Of a DNA stretch of 64,000 bases, positions 40,861-52,200 are shown in pieces. Position 1 is the first letter of the stretch, and each line of letters begins with the position of its first letter. The stretch is from contig CM051028.1 of assembly GCA_027627225.1 (NCBI GenBank), forward strand, positions 13,447,201 to 13,511,200. The letters are read 5' to 3'. The position numbers were made by a program, and so were the translations under genes. Source of the DNA: Congeria kusceri (lineage: Eukaryota > Mollusca > Bivalvia > Myida > Dreissenidae). The notes beneath the pieces were generated by a model that made no database searches, was not told the origin of the DNA, and saw only the letters and a program-made list of their open reading frames with translations.

Positions 40861-41433
40861 TGAATATCTTGACGGCCACCACTGCTACTATTCAAATTCT
40901 ACTAACACCACCACAACAAATATTAATCATACAAGTTTAACTACTAACACTACCACCACCACCTCAAGTACTGACAACATCTAAGACAACCACAACAGCT
41001 TCTACTAATGCACCAACTACTACTTACACTATTACCACCACCACTACTGCTAATCCTCCACTACAACTAAAATTACTTCTTATACTACTTACACTAAAAC
41101 CACTACTATTACTATAATTACTACTGCTACTACTACTACTTCTACTGCTGCTACTACTACTACTATTACTACTACTCCTTCTTCTTCTACTACTACTACT
41201 ACTACTTCTACTACTACTACCACTATAATTACTACTTCTACTACTGCTACTACTACTGCTACTACTACTACTACTACTACTACTGCTACTGCGTCTTCTT
41301 CTTCTTACATTAACACCACCGCTATTACTACTCCTCCGACGGCGATTAACCCTAACACTGCCACTACTTTTTTTCCTCCAACTGCTGCTAACACTAACAA
41401 AAATAAACAATTATTATCCTCCAACTACAAATT
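40861..41433. repeat. ACT trinucleotide DNA
   Basis: Degenerate ACT, ACC and CTT triplets with a dense ACT stretch at about 41,100-41,300. The Ser- and Arg-rich minus-strand frame is a by-product. Confidence 0.9.
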
Positions 41434-41702
41434 ACACTAACACCGCCACTACTACTAATACTCCTAATACTACTTACACTAACACTGCCACTACTACTAC
41501 TCCAACTACTACTTACACTAACACCGCCACTACTACTACTCCGGCTAAAACTTACACTAACACCTCCACTACTACTACTCCGACTACTACTTACACTAAC
41601 ACCGCCAATACTACTACTCCGACTATTACTTGCACTAACACCGCCACTACTACTACTCCGACTACTACTTACACTAACACCGCCACTACTACTACTCCGC
41701 CA
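41434..41702. repeat. 39-bp minisatellite of ACT type
   Basis: About seven copies of a 39-bp unit, ACTTACACTAACACCGCCAC followed by TACTACTACTCCGACTACT. The period is 13 codons and keeps frames open, giving the SSSSGGVSVSSSR-type peptide on the minus strand. Confidence 0.88.
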
Positions 41703-43110
41703 CAACTACTACTTCTCCGACTAATAATATCACTACAACGACTAACACTATTTCACCGACTATTACTAGAACTCACATCAACACCATTTCTACGCCTCCG
41801 ACTACTTCAGTCGCCGATACTACTACTACTAAGACGACTACAGCTACAACTAATACCAACACCACTTCTTATACACTGACTGCTACTAACACCACCACCA
41901 CTACTACTACTCCAACTACTATCAACACTACACCCACAACCACTACTTCTCCATCTACTACTTTCACCAACACCATCACCACTTCTACTACTATCACTTC
42001 TACTATCACTACCACAACTACCATTACTACTCAGCTGACTATTATTTATACTCCCATCAACACTACTACTACTGCTCCGAATACTGCTAACACTTGCACC
42101 ACCTACTTCTACTCCTTCGAATACTACTTACACTAACACCACCGCCACTTTTAATCATCTGACCATAAGTAACACTCCCCACAACACTACAACTACTACC
42201 CAAACTGCTATTATAACTTCCACAGTCCCAACTACTATCCCTCCGAATAATACACTACCACCACTAACACTATTCTTCTGAGTAATACTAACGCTACCAC
42301 CGCTACGCATACCGTTCCTATAAAATATACTGACATTTCTACCACTACTACTATTCCTGTGAATACTACCAACATCAATACTTCTTCTTTTCCAACCAGA
42401 ACTAATGCTACCAACACCACCACTACTACTTACACTATGGGTATTACTAATAATCCTTCGACTATTACTAGCACTACCACTACCACTGTTTCTTTTCCAA
42501 TAACTACTTACATCACCTCAGCCATCACTACTAATACTCCTACAACTTCAACTAATAACACTACCACCACCACCTCAACCACTCTCTGTCTATTTATTGC
42601 TACCACGAGTGAGACAATGACTTCTACTACTGCTACTTATACTCCTACTACATCAACTACTTCTAATACTTAACAACAACAACAACAACAACACCTCTAC
42701 TACTCCGCAGACACCTATTGACACTACCACCACCACCACTTCTTCATTCTCAGACCATTACAAACACTCCCAACACCCTAACTACTACTACTTATCCAAC
42801 CATTTCTAAGACTACCGCCAAAACCACCCTATGCGACTACTATTTACAATAATATCGTCACCACCTTTACTCCTCCAACAAACGCCTCTGCTACTACACC
42901 CTGGCTAAACTTACACTACCACCATCACTTCTACTCCTTCGACTACAATTCAGACTCACCACCGCGTAACACTACCATTTTTCCTACCACTGCTACTACT
43001 CCTACCACCACTACTACTACTGTTTCAACAACAACAACAACAACTACTACTACAACTACTACTACTATAACTACTACTATTACTACTACCACAGCCACTA
43101 CTACTCCTTT
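41703..43110. repeat. Degenerate ACT/ACC trinucleotide DNA
   Basis: Older, more varied triplet sequence (ACTACTCC, CACCACC, AACAACAAC). It contains a block near 42,960-43,110 that is repeated about 640 bp later. No gene is supported. Confidence 0.88.
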
Positions 43111-43270
43111 TACAATGACACTCATATGCAGTGTCAAATATGTCAACCATACCAGTCGTATATCTTAATGCCGGGAATTGTTATTTAAAAACAGCGACAT
43201 AAACAATTACAATCATTTGTCACATACTCGTACGAGTATGTTACCGTACTATGTCTAATTCAACTACTAC
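43111..43270. other. Second non-repetitive island inside the ACT region
   Basis: It contains CGACATAAACAATTACAATC, matching the first island (CGACATTAACAATTACAATC). The sequence after it (CTTTACCAAGACAACAATGA) also matches 40,355-40,372 (CTTTACCACAACAACAATGA). Confidence 0.6.
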
Positions 43271-43790
43271 TTCTACTGCTACTCCTTTACCAAGACAACA
43301 ATGACTTTCGCTAATACTATTTTACTGCAACAACCATCACTACTACAACTACGGTAGAACTACTTAAAACACTGCCACTAACACCACTACTTCTCTTCCG
43401 ACTACTATTAACACTAACACAACCACCACTTGTACTCCGCCGACTAATATTAACACTTTCACCACCACCACTACTACTAAGGCATAACCACTTCTGCAAT
43501 TCCTCCAACTACTATTTACTCCACCAGCACACGACTGCTTCTCCTCCGACTGCTACTAACACTACCATAACCATTACTACTACCCCTACCCATACTAGTA
43601 ATCCTACTACTACCATTTTCCCTACCACTGCTACTACTCCTACCATTACTACTCCAACTGTTACTACTACCACTGCTACTACTTCTACAACAACAACAAC
43701 TACTACTACTACTCCTTTCACCATGACATTCACATCCCCTTGTTGTCGTTGTCGTACTCGTAGTAGTCTGGGAGCTTGAGTATGAAATGC
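43271..43790. repeat. Degenerate ACT trinucleotide DNA, second block
   Basis: Repeats the 42,960-43,110 motif order: CTACCATTTTCCCTACCACT, then CTACTACTCCTACCATTACT, then a run of ACT followed by CCTTTCACCATGACATTCAC. It is a diverged internal duplicate. Confidence 0.75.
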
Positions 43791-44120
43791 AACCTGTATC
43801 AAAGACGTATATTATTTATTTCTGCGGAATTTCACTGTCCAGTATAACAAAACAATTTTCAGCATGAATATTTTGAGTACATGTCGATATTAAAATCTAA
43901 TTTATTGTTCTTGTGAATGAATGATTGCATGTCGTTATAACAACATTATAGCGATAATGGACACGGAGATAACAATTCGGAAGACCTCATTTGTTTTACA
44001 TTCTATACACTATATTCGATACCTACATGTACATTACTACAAGGTGTTTGCAACTAAAGCCGGCTTTATTTCTGTCAAAAAACGCAAATTACGGTCGCCT
44101 CTGGATTCATTTACTTTAAG
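43791..44120. other. A+T-rich interval without recognised features
   Basis: Non-repetitive sequence between two triplet blocks. A 212-residue frame begins with ATG at 43,921, but beyond its first ~65 unrecognised residues it is poly-Thr and poly-Tyr from the adjacent repeat. I see no domain or splice-supported gene. Confidence 0.5.
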
Positions 44121-44447
44121 TAGCATCACTACCACCACCACCACCAACAACAACAACACAACTACCACTGCTACTACTACTAGTACTAGTAGTAGTAATG
44201 CTACTACTACTAGTAACACTACTACTACTACTACCGATGCTACTACTACTACTACTGATATTACTTATATTACTACTACTACTACAACTACTACAACAAC
44301 AACTACTACTACTACTACTACTACTACTTATACTTATACTTATACTATTAGTACTTCTACTTCAACTTCTACTACTACTACTATACTATTGCTACTACTA
44401 CTACTACTACTACTGCTACTGCTACTACTACTACGACTACTACTACT

Positions 44448-44492
<45 letters not shown>

Positions 44493-44493
44493 T

Positions 44494-44538
<45 letters not shown>

Positions 44539-44600
44539 TATTGCTGCTGCTACTACTAGTACTATTACTACTACCTCTACTACGACAACTTATACTGCTA
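44121..44600. repeat. ACT trinucleotide run, distal block
   Basis: ACC, ACA and AAC triplets grade into long ACT runs and TATACT repeats, ending near 44,600. All long frames here are repeat translations. Confidence 0.92.
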
Positions 44601-45125
44601 CTAATATTTGCATATTGTTCATCCTAGATGTGAATTTGTATAGATATGTGCAAAATATAAAATCATAATGCGTATCTTTCTTCACGCGTTATACCAGTCA
44701 TAGGATCATATATGATGTTGTCAAGTCCGGTAAGGAATCTCCACCATAAAGAGGAACATAACATATGCAACTAATCCAATTTGTATAATACATATTGGAA
44801 TACGTGTATTAATATTAAAATTACACTCGTATAATTTTGTGTTCATATAATTTATCTGTTTATTTTAGTTTACTTTATAGAAAAATTATTATTGTTTATG
44901 CTTACCATGCTTCTATGGTCTTTTTACCTCATATCGAAAAAATGTTTTGTCCTCATACATGTTATTCTCAGCAGTATATCTTTTTTTTAAACACTATGGC
45001 GAAAAAAGTGTGAAAGTTAATATGTGTATGGAGGAAAATCACTATGCACATTACAATAACTAACCATTCAGTTTCCATTCACATAATTTTGATATACTGG
45101 ATACATTTAAACTGACAATTTAAGT
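44601..45125. other. A+T-rich interval, nothing recognised
   Basis: No repeat structure, reading frame with family motifs or RNA-like fold was found here. Confidence 0.4.
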
Positions 45126-45139
45126 AAGGCCTCAGACAC

Positions 45140-45355
45140 ACAATAAAAAAGTCGGGTATGCCCTGACGCTGTCTGGAGCTATTAGGGCAGTGTCGGGACT
45201 CTGTCGGATCGCATTCGGGAAAATCGGGACACTGTCGAGACGCTGTCGTGAAGCTGTCGTGACCATAATCGATCTTTGGATCAAAACTTCAATTTCGAGC
45301 CCCGCTGTCGCCTCAAGAACGGCAGGAAAAATCGGGAATGTGTGACTGAGGCTTA
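45140..45355. repeat. GC-rich CTGTCG degenerate repeat block
   Basis: An island of higher G+C in A+T-rich surroundings. It is built from variants of a ~11-12 bp motif (GGGACTCTGTCG, GGGACACTGTCG, GAGACGCTGTCG, TGAAGCTGTCG). It ends in ATCGGGAATGTGTGACTGAG. This looks like a fragment of a dispersed tandem repeat. The 77-residue minus-strand frame shows no family motif. Confidence 0.55.
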
Positions 45356-45551
45356 AAGGACACACTATTTATTCACTTAAATATATCGCATATTATCTTG
45401 GTATTTCTTACTCTTCCTTGCCGTGTCTTAAAGTTCCTTTAAAACTATAATATACACTCATACACTTGCCGTAACGTAATACTTTTCTGTTCATTTCTTT
45501 CCATATGGTTGTTTTTAATGTGTGCATCACATAGCGTTAAAATACACATTA

Positions 45552-45632
45552 TAGCAGTCGAGTGGTAAGCGTTTATAAATTACACACTTTTAATCCACAG
45601 ATCGTAGGTTGAAGACCTAGAAGGGGCACGAC
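45552..45632 (+). other. tRNA-like relic (possible SINE head)
   Basis: It has an A-box-like CGAGTGGTAAGCG and, about 45 bp later, GATCGTAGGTTGAAGACC, which resembles the B-box (GGTTCGANNCC) with a defect after GGTT. Spacing and order fit a tRNA-derived polymerase III promoter. A full cloverleaf is not present. Confidence 0.45.
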
Positions 45633-46019
45633 TTTTTTCTCTCGTGTTTGCTTTTCATGATAAAATGTATTATTTTGTTTTTCCAAATGCTTCAGTTTGT
45701 GGAGCAAGATTTTTAAAACATGTTCCAAAACTAACATGCTCCAAAACTACATTTAAACTACACTAATCCGTAAACAAGCTCTTGTTATAGTCCAACGCAT
45801 AAAAGAACAACATCTTGGCGATCAGTCATTTACGCATTATGTATAAAAAAGATATTGAACAAAGCGACGTTGTTTACCTAGTAGTACGAAAATGACTAAA
45901 ACATCTTTATAAATATATAAAAATCAAATTATTAAATATAACAAAAAATATATATAAGTAAATAAGTCATATAATTATGCTCCTCCTAGTCCTTCAATTT
46001 TCGTTTGTTGTTATATTAA

Positions 46020-46020
<1 letters not shown>

Positions 46021-46064
<44 letters not shown>

Positions 46065-46255
46065 TTTTATTATTATTATTATTATTAAAAGTAGTAAAAT
46101 ATATAGATTATTATGAACATCACATTAAAAAGGTTTGTTAGTTTAATTGTTGCGTTCTCAATAATAATAAAATTAATAATAATAATAATTATTATTATTA
46201 TTATTATTATATTATTATGATTATTATGATTATTATCATTATTATGATTATTATG

Positions 46256-46290
<35 letters not shown>

Positions 46291-46344
46291 TATTATAAAC
46301 ACAATATTAATAATAATCAATTAGTATTATTATCATTATCGAAC

Positions 46345-46381
<37 letters not shown>

Positions 46382-46420
46382 CAAAAATGTATATTGTTAT
46401 TATTGTTATTATATGTTGTG
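46021..46420. repeat. AAT/ATT microsatellite cluster
   Basis: Several runs of AAT followed directly by ATT (for example around 46,023-46,088, 46,160-46,210 and 46,345-46,380), plus ATTATG repeats at 46,210-46,290. Each AAT/ATT pair is self-complementary. No gene is seen. Confidence 0.9.
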
Positions 46421-46855
46421 ATATCGTTATTTTATGAAGTTAATTATCCAAATAAATGTATTATGATTGCTATAATAATTATTTAATTTAATAAAAGAAT
46501 TGTGTAAATAATAATAGAGCAAAAATTATTGAAATTATTGCTACTGCAGCAACAACAACATACTGATTTTCTATTACTCTTGATAAGCAAATTTGTTAAT
46601 GTTATACAACAACAACATAAAATACCATATTATAAAGTGTCTTAAATTGTTAACATCATCTTTATCATTATTATTATGATAAAAATTATTATTATTATTA
46701 TTCTATTACACCAGTACCCTGATTGTATTCTTAAAATTATATACAATCCATCAATTGCTTGATTGCGTTACATGACCAGTTGCGGGGCGTTATATATCAT
46801 ATATACAGACACCCCAGAGCAAGGTTTTATATCGTCGCCACATAACTAGGTCTTA

Positions 46856-46888
46856 TACAGACACCCCACTATATGGGGAATGTCTGTA
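46856..46888. repeat. Short inverted repeat (hairpin) with TA tail
   Basis: Arms TACAGACACCCC and GGGGAATGTCTGTA pair around a 7-base loop, with small mismatches. A TA run follows. A second copy of the left arm (ATACAGACACCCCA) lies at 46,803. This could be the end of a small DNA transposon, but no target-site duplication is evident. Confidence 0.6.
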
Positions 46889-46997
46889 TATATATATATA
46901 GGGCCTGAAGGAAACTTCTCTCTATGGTCTTTTCCCTTATGGATAATTTACATGTTCGTGGCAATTAACTATAAACAGGGTTAGCCAATGAAAGAAA

Positions 46998-47279
46998 ATG
47001 AAAGGTAATGAGCACATGTTATATATAAAGCACACTAGTCCTGTCCAGAAAATAATAAAGTTCATATTGTATACAAAACCCAAATTACGAAAAACGCTTA
47101 GTCGTCTAGATATACTTTTGGACATTCATAAAATTATTGCAGTTCGTAGCATGATCAAGCCTACTATCACCGAAGAGAAGTGTATCGTAGTTTATAGGTT
47201 CAATAGATTGTACAGCTTAGAAAAGGGTTGTGCGTTGCGTGGTCAACAGCGAACAAGTAAACAAGAAGTGGTAAACTGA
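46998..47279 (+). CDS. Small ATG-initiated open frame, unrecognised
   Basis: A 93-residue frame starting with ATG and ending TGA. It is rich in Lys, Arg and Ile and has no signal peptide, membrane segment or motif I recognise. It lies just beyond the 3' end of LINE A on the opposite strand, so it may be LINE 3' DNA read backwards or chance sequence. There is no nearby splice or promoter evidence. Confidence 0.15.
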   Translation: MKGNEHMLYIKHTSPVQKIIKFILYTKPKLRKTLSRLDILLDIHKIIAVRSMIKPTITEEKCIVVYRFNRLYSLEKGCALRGQQRTSKQEVVN

Positions 47280-47334
47280 TTCTACTTCTCCACATATACA
47301 AGGTTCCAGATAGATGTTATATATAAGTGTGATT

Positions 47335-48900
47335 TTAAGTTGCTACAATTATTCCTAATTCTGGCATGTAAAATTGATGTGTTCCTGTCTCCAACGAAGA
47401 ATATACTGGAGTTTCGCGGATTGTAAACATAAGTTGTTTCAAAGCGGATTTAAATTGGGCTAAAGAGCTACATGTTCTTATATCAAGATGTAAGTTGTTC
47501 CACAATCGATGGCCGACGGTACGAAAGATCGTGTATAAAGTTCGGTCCGTTTTGATACAATAACATAATGATTTGCGTTTCTAAGATTTCAATCATATTG
47601 TTGAAGGACAGTTTCTTGTAATAAATTACAGAAGTAATTTGGACATAAACCATTATGAATTTTATACATATATATCAGTTTAAGATAAGCTATGCCATAT
47701 GATTTCAGAATACAAATTATTCAAGGAAACAGATTTGTTAAATCTGAGGACTATTCTAGCCCCTTCATTTTGGAATTTATCAAGCATTTCTTTCTCGTAC
47801 ATTGCACAGCCATTCCGAACGACTCAGGCATACTCGATCAATGGTCTTAAGTGGGAAATATAAATTTGGTTTCAAGTTTTTATAGAGACCGTGTATTTAA
47901 GTTTCCGCCTAATGCCAATTACTGTTGATGCTGATTTTACAATGCTGGTGATATGATCGTGCCATTTACCATTAGAGATCAATGTAAGACAAATGTTGTG
48001 ATTTTCAACAAATTTGGCAGGCGCATCATTGAAAAAAAATGTGGCAGGGGAATAGCAGAGTTTGTTGTGAATAGCATGCCTTCGGTTTGTTTGTGGATTA
48101 AAATCTACAAGCCATCGTTTGCCCAGGCATTAATGACATTTAAATCATGGTTGAGCACTATTTCAAGATCATTCAAATTTGAAGTAGTGCAGAAAATGGA
48201 GGTATCATCGGCAAATAGACGGGAAATACTTTAAAGACTTTTAACAATATCGTTTACATAAACAAGAAAAAGTAGTGGACCAATAACATAGCCCTGAGGA
48301 AAATCGGCATTTAGTTCTAGGGCTTGAGAAGTAGAGGCGCCAACAAAAACTTGCTGTGAACGATTACCTAGATAACTTTTGATCCAATTAAGTTCGATTA
48401 AATCCATTATGTTTTAGTTTGAAGAGTAAACCCTTGTGCCATACGCGGTCAAATGCCTTAGAAATGTCGCAGAATACCATACAGTAGTTTTTTTTTATCG
48501 ATACCCTTCGCTATTTGATAAAACATGTCAATTAATTGAGAAACGGTCAGTGACCTTTTAAAAAGCCTTATTGGTTGGAGTACAATAAGTTGTTAGTAAG
48601 TAAGTGGTTATATAAATGTTTATAAACTACTCTCTCCATAAGTCTGCCTACACATCTCAATAGCGAGATTGGACGGTAGTTGGATGGTTGATTATGCTCT
48701 CCCTTTTTTAATAAAGGCATCACAATAGCTGATTTCCACGAAGAGGAAAAGGTACACTAATTTAGTGATTTGTTAAATAGGATACACAAAGGTTTAGAAA
48801 TGGAATAACACGTTTTCTAAAGGACTAGATGACTGATAAGGTCTCCTCCTATAGCTTTGCTTGTAATTCAACATTTAATAATATCAATGATTTTCGATTC
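47335..48900 (-). pseudogene. LINE A reverse transcriptase and C-terminus (broken)
   Basis: Reverse transcriptase motifs appear in order on the minus strand. TSKAIGGDLISH is followed by motif A, FCDISKAFDRVWHKGL (48,430-48,478), motif B, PQGYVIGPLLFLVYVND (usually PQGSVLGPLLF), and motif C, RLFADDTSIF (about 48,192-48,222), with the catalytic DD intact. A TAA lies between motifs B and C and another follows motif C. The C-terminal segment ends at TAA 47,335. Confidence 0.87.
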
Positions 48901-49484
48901 AGAAATCGACAAGTTAAGCATATGCTCGTTTGATAAATTGATGAATTGTGGTGGACTCCAGACGAGTCATCTAATGAGGAAATTGAGACAAAATATTTAT
49001 TTAAACAATTTGCTTTTTCGATATCTGGCATATGTATAATAAGATTGCCATCAGAATCAGTCGACTGCAGGGGTGGTATAGTATCTGAGTGAGAACTCGT
49101 TTTCATAAGTTGTTTTAGAGTTTTCCAGTATTTTTTAGGATTTGAAGCGTTAAACTGATTAAGGGATGTTTCGAGGTTTGCATAAAATTGTTCTTTGGCA
49201 TGTTTTATCATGTTGTTAACTTTATGTCGAACTTGTTTGTATTTGTTCCAGTTAGCAGTGGTGGGGTTATTGACAGATATGTGTTTAAGTCTGTTCCGTT
49301 TACTAGATAACGTTATTATAGATGAATCATACCACGGTTTGTGAGGAGTACAGAGTTTCATGAATTCCATTAGTATATTTGTAAACAAAGCAGTAGCCTC
49401 GTAAACATTAATGTCGTGAATAAAATTCCAGTTTGTATCTGTAATGAGATTGTTAAGGCGCTCAAAATCAGCATATTTGTACAA
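48849..49484 (-). pseudogene. LINE A linker between endonuclease and reverse transcriptase
   Basis: A 211-residue open stretch with the features of the LINE ORF2 linker: PWYDSSIITLSSKRNRLK, a basic segment YKQVRHKVNNMIKHAKEQFY and NPKKYWKTLKQLM, then ANCLNKYFVSISS. The last ~35 residues have slipped frame. The correct continuation (LSISESKIIDIIK then TSKAIGGDLISH, the start of the reverse transcriptase) is found in another frame just upstream of the stop. Confidence 0.82.
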
Positions 49485-49539
49485 CCAAACGTGTCTGTCT
49501 ACGAATTGGTTTACAGTTTATAACAGGAATTTTAATATG

Positions 49540-50439
49540 AATAGCAGTAGCATGGTGATCACTGATGGTTTGTGGGGTAGGAATTACTTCGGAGTATAAG
49601 CAAATCATATTATCCGAAATAATATTTGGATCAATTTACGTAGACGTATTAGCTGTGACTCGTGTTGCTTGAGTTACGACGTTGCGCAGGTTATACAAAG
49701 ATAAAGATTGAAAAAGACGTGTATTATTTTTAAGTTGGTCTTCATTTATGTCACCCAACATAATTCTGTTCTGGTTTACAGCTAGCGCTTTATCAATCAT
49801 AGTCTCGAACCTATTCCAAAATGAAACATCAGAATTTGGTGGGCGGTAAAAGCAACATATCAAAGTATCAAGATTATGTAATTTAACCTCCAGCCAGATC
49901 GAGTGTAGTTAAGAAATATCTAGTTCGAATATTCTTCGTGATAACATTGATTGATTTACATAGACTAATAGACCACTTGAATGATCCGAGTAATCTTTAC
50001 GAAGCATTGAGTGTTTAAAATCATTAATAAGGATTTGGTCATCGATAACAACATCAGTTAGGTGTGTTTCTGTAAAACACATGATATCGAAATGTAGCAA
50101 ATTTTCCTTAATGAATTCCAATTTGTGCCGAATCGATCTAATGTTAAGATGAAAAAGCCCAAGAGCCTCAAAATCATGCGGTCTTGGATTGAGTTCAACA
50201 TCACCAGATAGAAGTAAAATAAAATGAATAAGATCAAAGCAAACACAGCTTAGCGTGCATGCAAGCAAACAATCCAGGCGTTTGTAAAGAAGCAATTGTG
50301 ACACTTTTGGTAATAACGTAATTAGGAGTATCAATTCATGAATAAAATTTAAATTTATCGTATATTTACGACGAAAAATCCATACACTAGAATTAAATAT
50401 TCCAACAGCCATTCTGTATTCAGCAACGTCGTTACCCAT
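49540..50439 (-). pseudogene. LINE A endonuclease region (broken)
   Basis: It starts at an ATG (MGNDVAEYR) and runs through a Leu-rich N-terminus into GDVELNPRPH. The apurinic-type endonuclease follows: FHLNIRSIRHKL at its start, CFTETHL with the catalytic Glu, then YRPPNSD, GDINEDQL (usually GDFN) and ISDHHATAIHI. A TAA interrupts it between the ETH and YRPP motifs and a second stop lies before SDHH. In an active element this domain nicks target DNA to prime reverse transcription. All main motif positions can be recognised, so decay is moderate. Confidence 0.85.
50179..50202 (-). other. 2A-like motif with a Gly-to-Arg change in LINE A
   Basis: Encodes DVELNPRP, one residue away from the 2A ribosome-skipping consensus D(V/I)ExNPGP. 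The key Gly codon is AGA, one transition from GGA. 2A-like sequences at the N-terminus of ORF2 are known in LINEs of other invertebrates. As written, this copy should not skip. Confidence 0.7.
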
Positions 50440-51011
<572 letters not shown>

Positions 51012-51136
51012 GCTTCATGAATATCTATTGTACTGATATGGAATGTAGTTATATGTATTGGAAAGTTCAGCGGTAACAGGCAATGTTTACAATTTACAAT
51101 CAGTGTATACTTGATTATAACTGGTAATGTATGACA

Positions 51137-51430
51137 TTAACAAAAATTAAATGAGAAGGAATTTATTGTTATCTTTTTTTTTAAGCATGTTATACAATAA
51201 AAGGCTATCTGTCTGCGCGTTCTTTTATTACTGCTATTCAAAAGTTTGAACAATGTGTACATACTTGGTCGCGTTGTATAGTTTTTTGGAAGATATTTGT
51301 TTATTTCTTCTAAATAATGCGGACATACTAGTATAAAGTGGTACTCATCTTCTATATCGTCAAGATTACATAAAATACATTTTCGTTCATTTCTGTTTAT
51401 GTTATAATGTCTGCCAGTTTCAATCAACAA
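51137..51430 (-). pseudogene. LINE B C-terminal Cys/His region
   Basis: A 97-residue frame with IETGRHYNINRNERKCILC, then EDEYHFILVCPHY. The Cys-x2-Cys plus His and Cys pattern is typical of the zinc-knuckle-like end of these LINE ORF2 proteins. The frame ends shortly after an RRQIAFYCITCLKKK segment. Confidence 0.78.
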
Positions 51431-51845
51431 TTTATGAGATGACAGGCGTACTTTTGCAATTTTATTCCTATGTTTTTGTTATTAATAACATCCAAATATA
51501 ACGACCTTTCAAATACAGGTTTAAGTTCTTTGTATACGTGTACAGATGGTTAAGAATCTACATTAACTCTCCATTGTGATATATAATGATCTCTCAGTCT
51601 ATTCTTTAACAAAGGAATAAAGTGATCAATATTAAGAGATTCAGGGAATAACCATACGTCTGTAAATCCCGCATGATTCAAATATCGCAATCTTTTGACG
51701 ACCAATTAACAGTGTTATTTCTTGTATCAAGTTCTAATCTTTGCATATTAATGACAGCATTAAGGATACATTTTCCTTGTTTATTTTGATATAGTTTCAA
51801 AACATATTTAACAATTCTTAAGTATCTACCAATATAAAAATGAAA

Positions 51846-52200
51846 TCAACCGACTTCAGCAGAAAATGACAATAAATTTGTTGGCAATTTAACATTTAAT
51901 AACCTTTTACAGAATTTTCTGTGAACACGTTCAATATTGGTAGCTGCAATGAAACCCCATACTTCACAGTTATAATTCAAAATTGACAAAACATATGAAT
52001 CATACAACTTAAACAAAATATTAATTTGAACTTCCATGTCTTTCGTTATACAAAATAATGAGTTCATTGCTCTTCTGGCTTTACCATATCATGTATTTGT
52101 GGCAGGAACAAATGACCCGCCACTAGACATAACAATAACTAAATAGTTAACATTGCTCACTATTTTCAATATCTTTTCCTTTTTATGCCCATTTGTAATT
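51846..52200 (-). pseudogene. LINE B reverse transcriptase thumb region
   Basis: The stretch ESLNNLATYCDKWNLTVNI followed by NTKIMVF continues the polymerase domain. Later YDSYVLSILNYNCEVWGF and NIERVHRKFCKRLLNVK are the usual post-RT segment of LINE ORF2. Stops and frameshifts lie between these blocks. Confidence 0.8.

Larger units (their letters stand above)
47335..50439 (-). mobile_element. LINE A: decayed APE-type non-LTR retrotransposon
   Basis: Read on the minus strand this carries the standard ORF2 order of an endonuclease-type LINE: an N-terminal hydrophobic stretch, a 2A-like motif, an endonuclease/exonuclease/phosphatase domain, a linker, a reverse transcriptase, and a C-terminal stretch with RTVGHRLWNN and SLAQFKSALKQ. 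In-frame stops (near 49,910 and 49,636) and frameshifts break the frame, so the copy is inactive. No poly(A) tail or target-site duplication was located. The family is probably in the CR1/L2/Jockey group, but I cannot settle the clade by eye. Confidence 0.85.

Noticed and set aside
39515..42673. Thr- and Ser-rich frames that look like mucins
   Set aside because: Composition is fully explained by ACT/ACC triplets. There is no signal peptide, Cys-rich end domain or splice structure.
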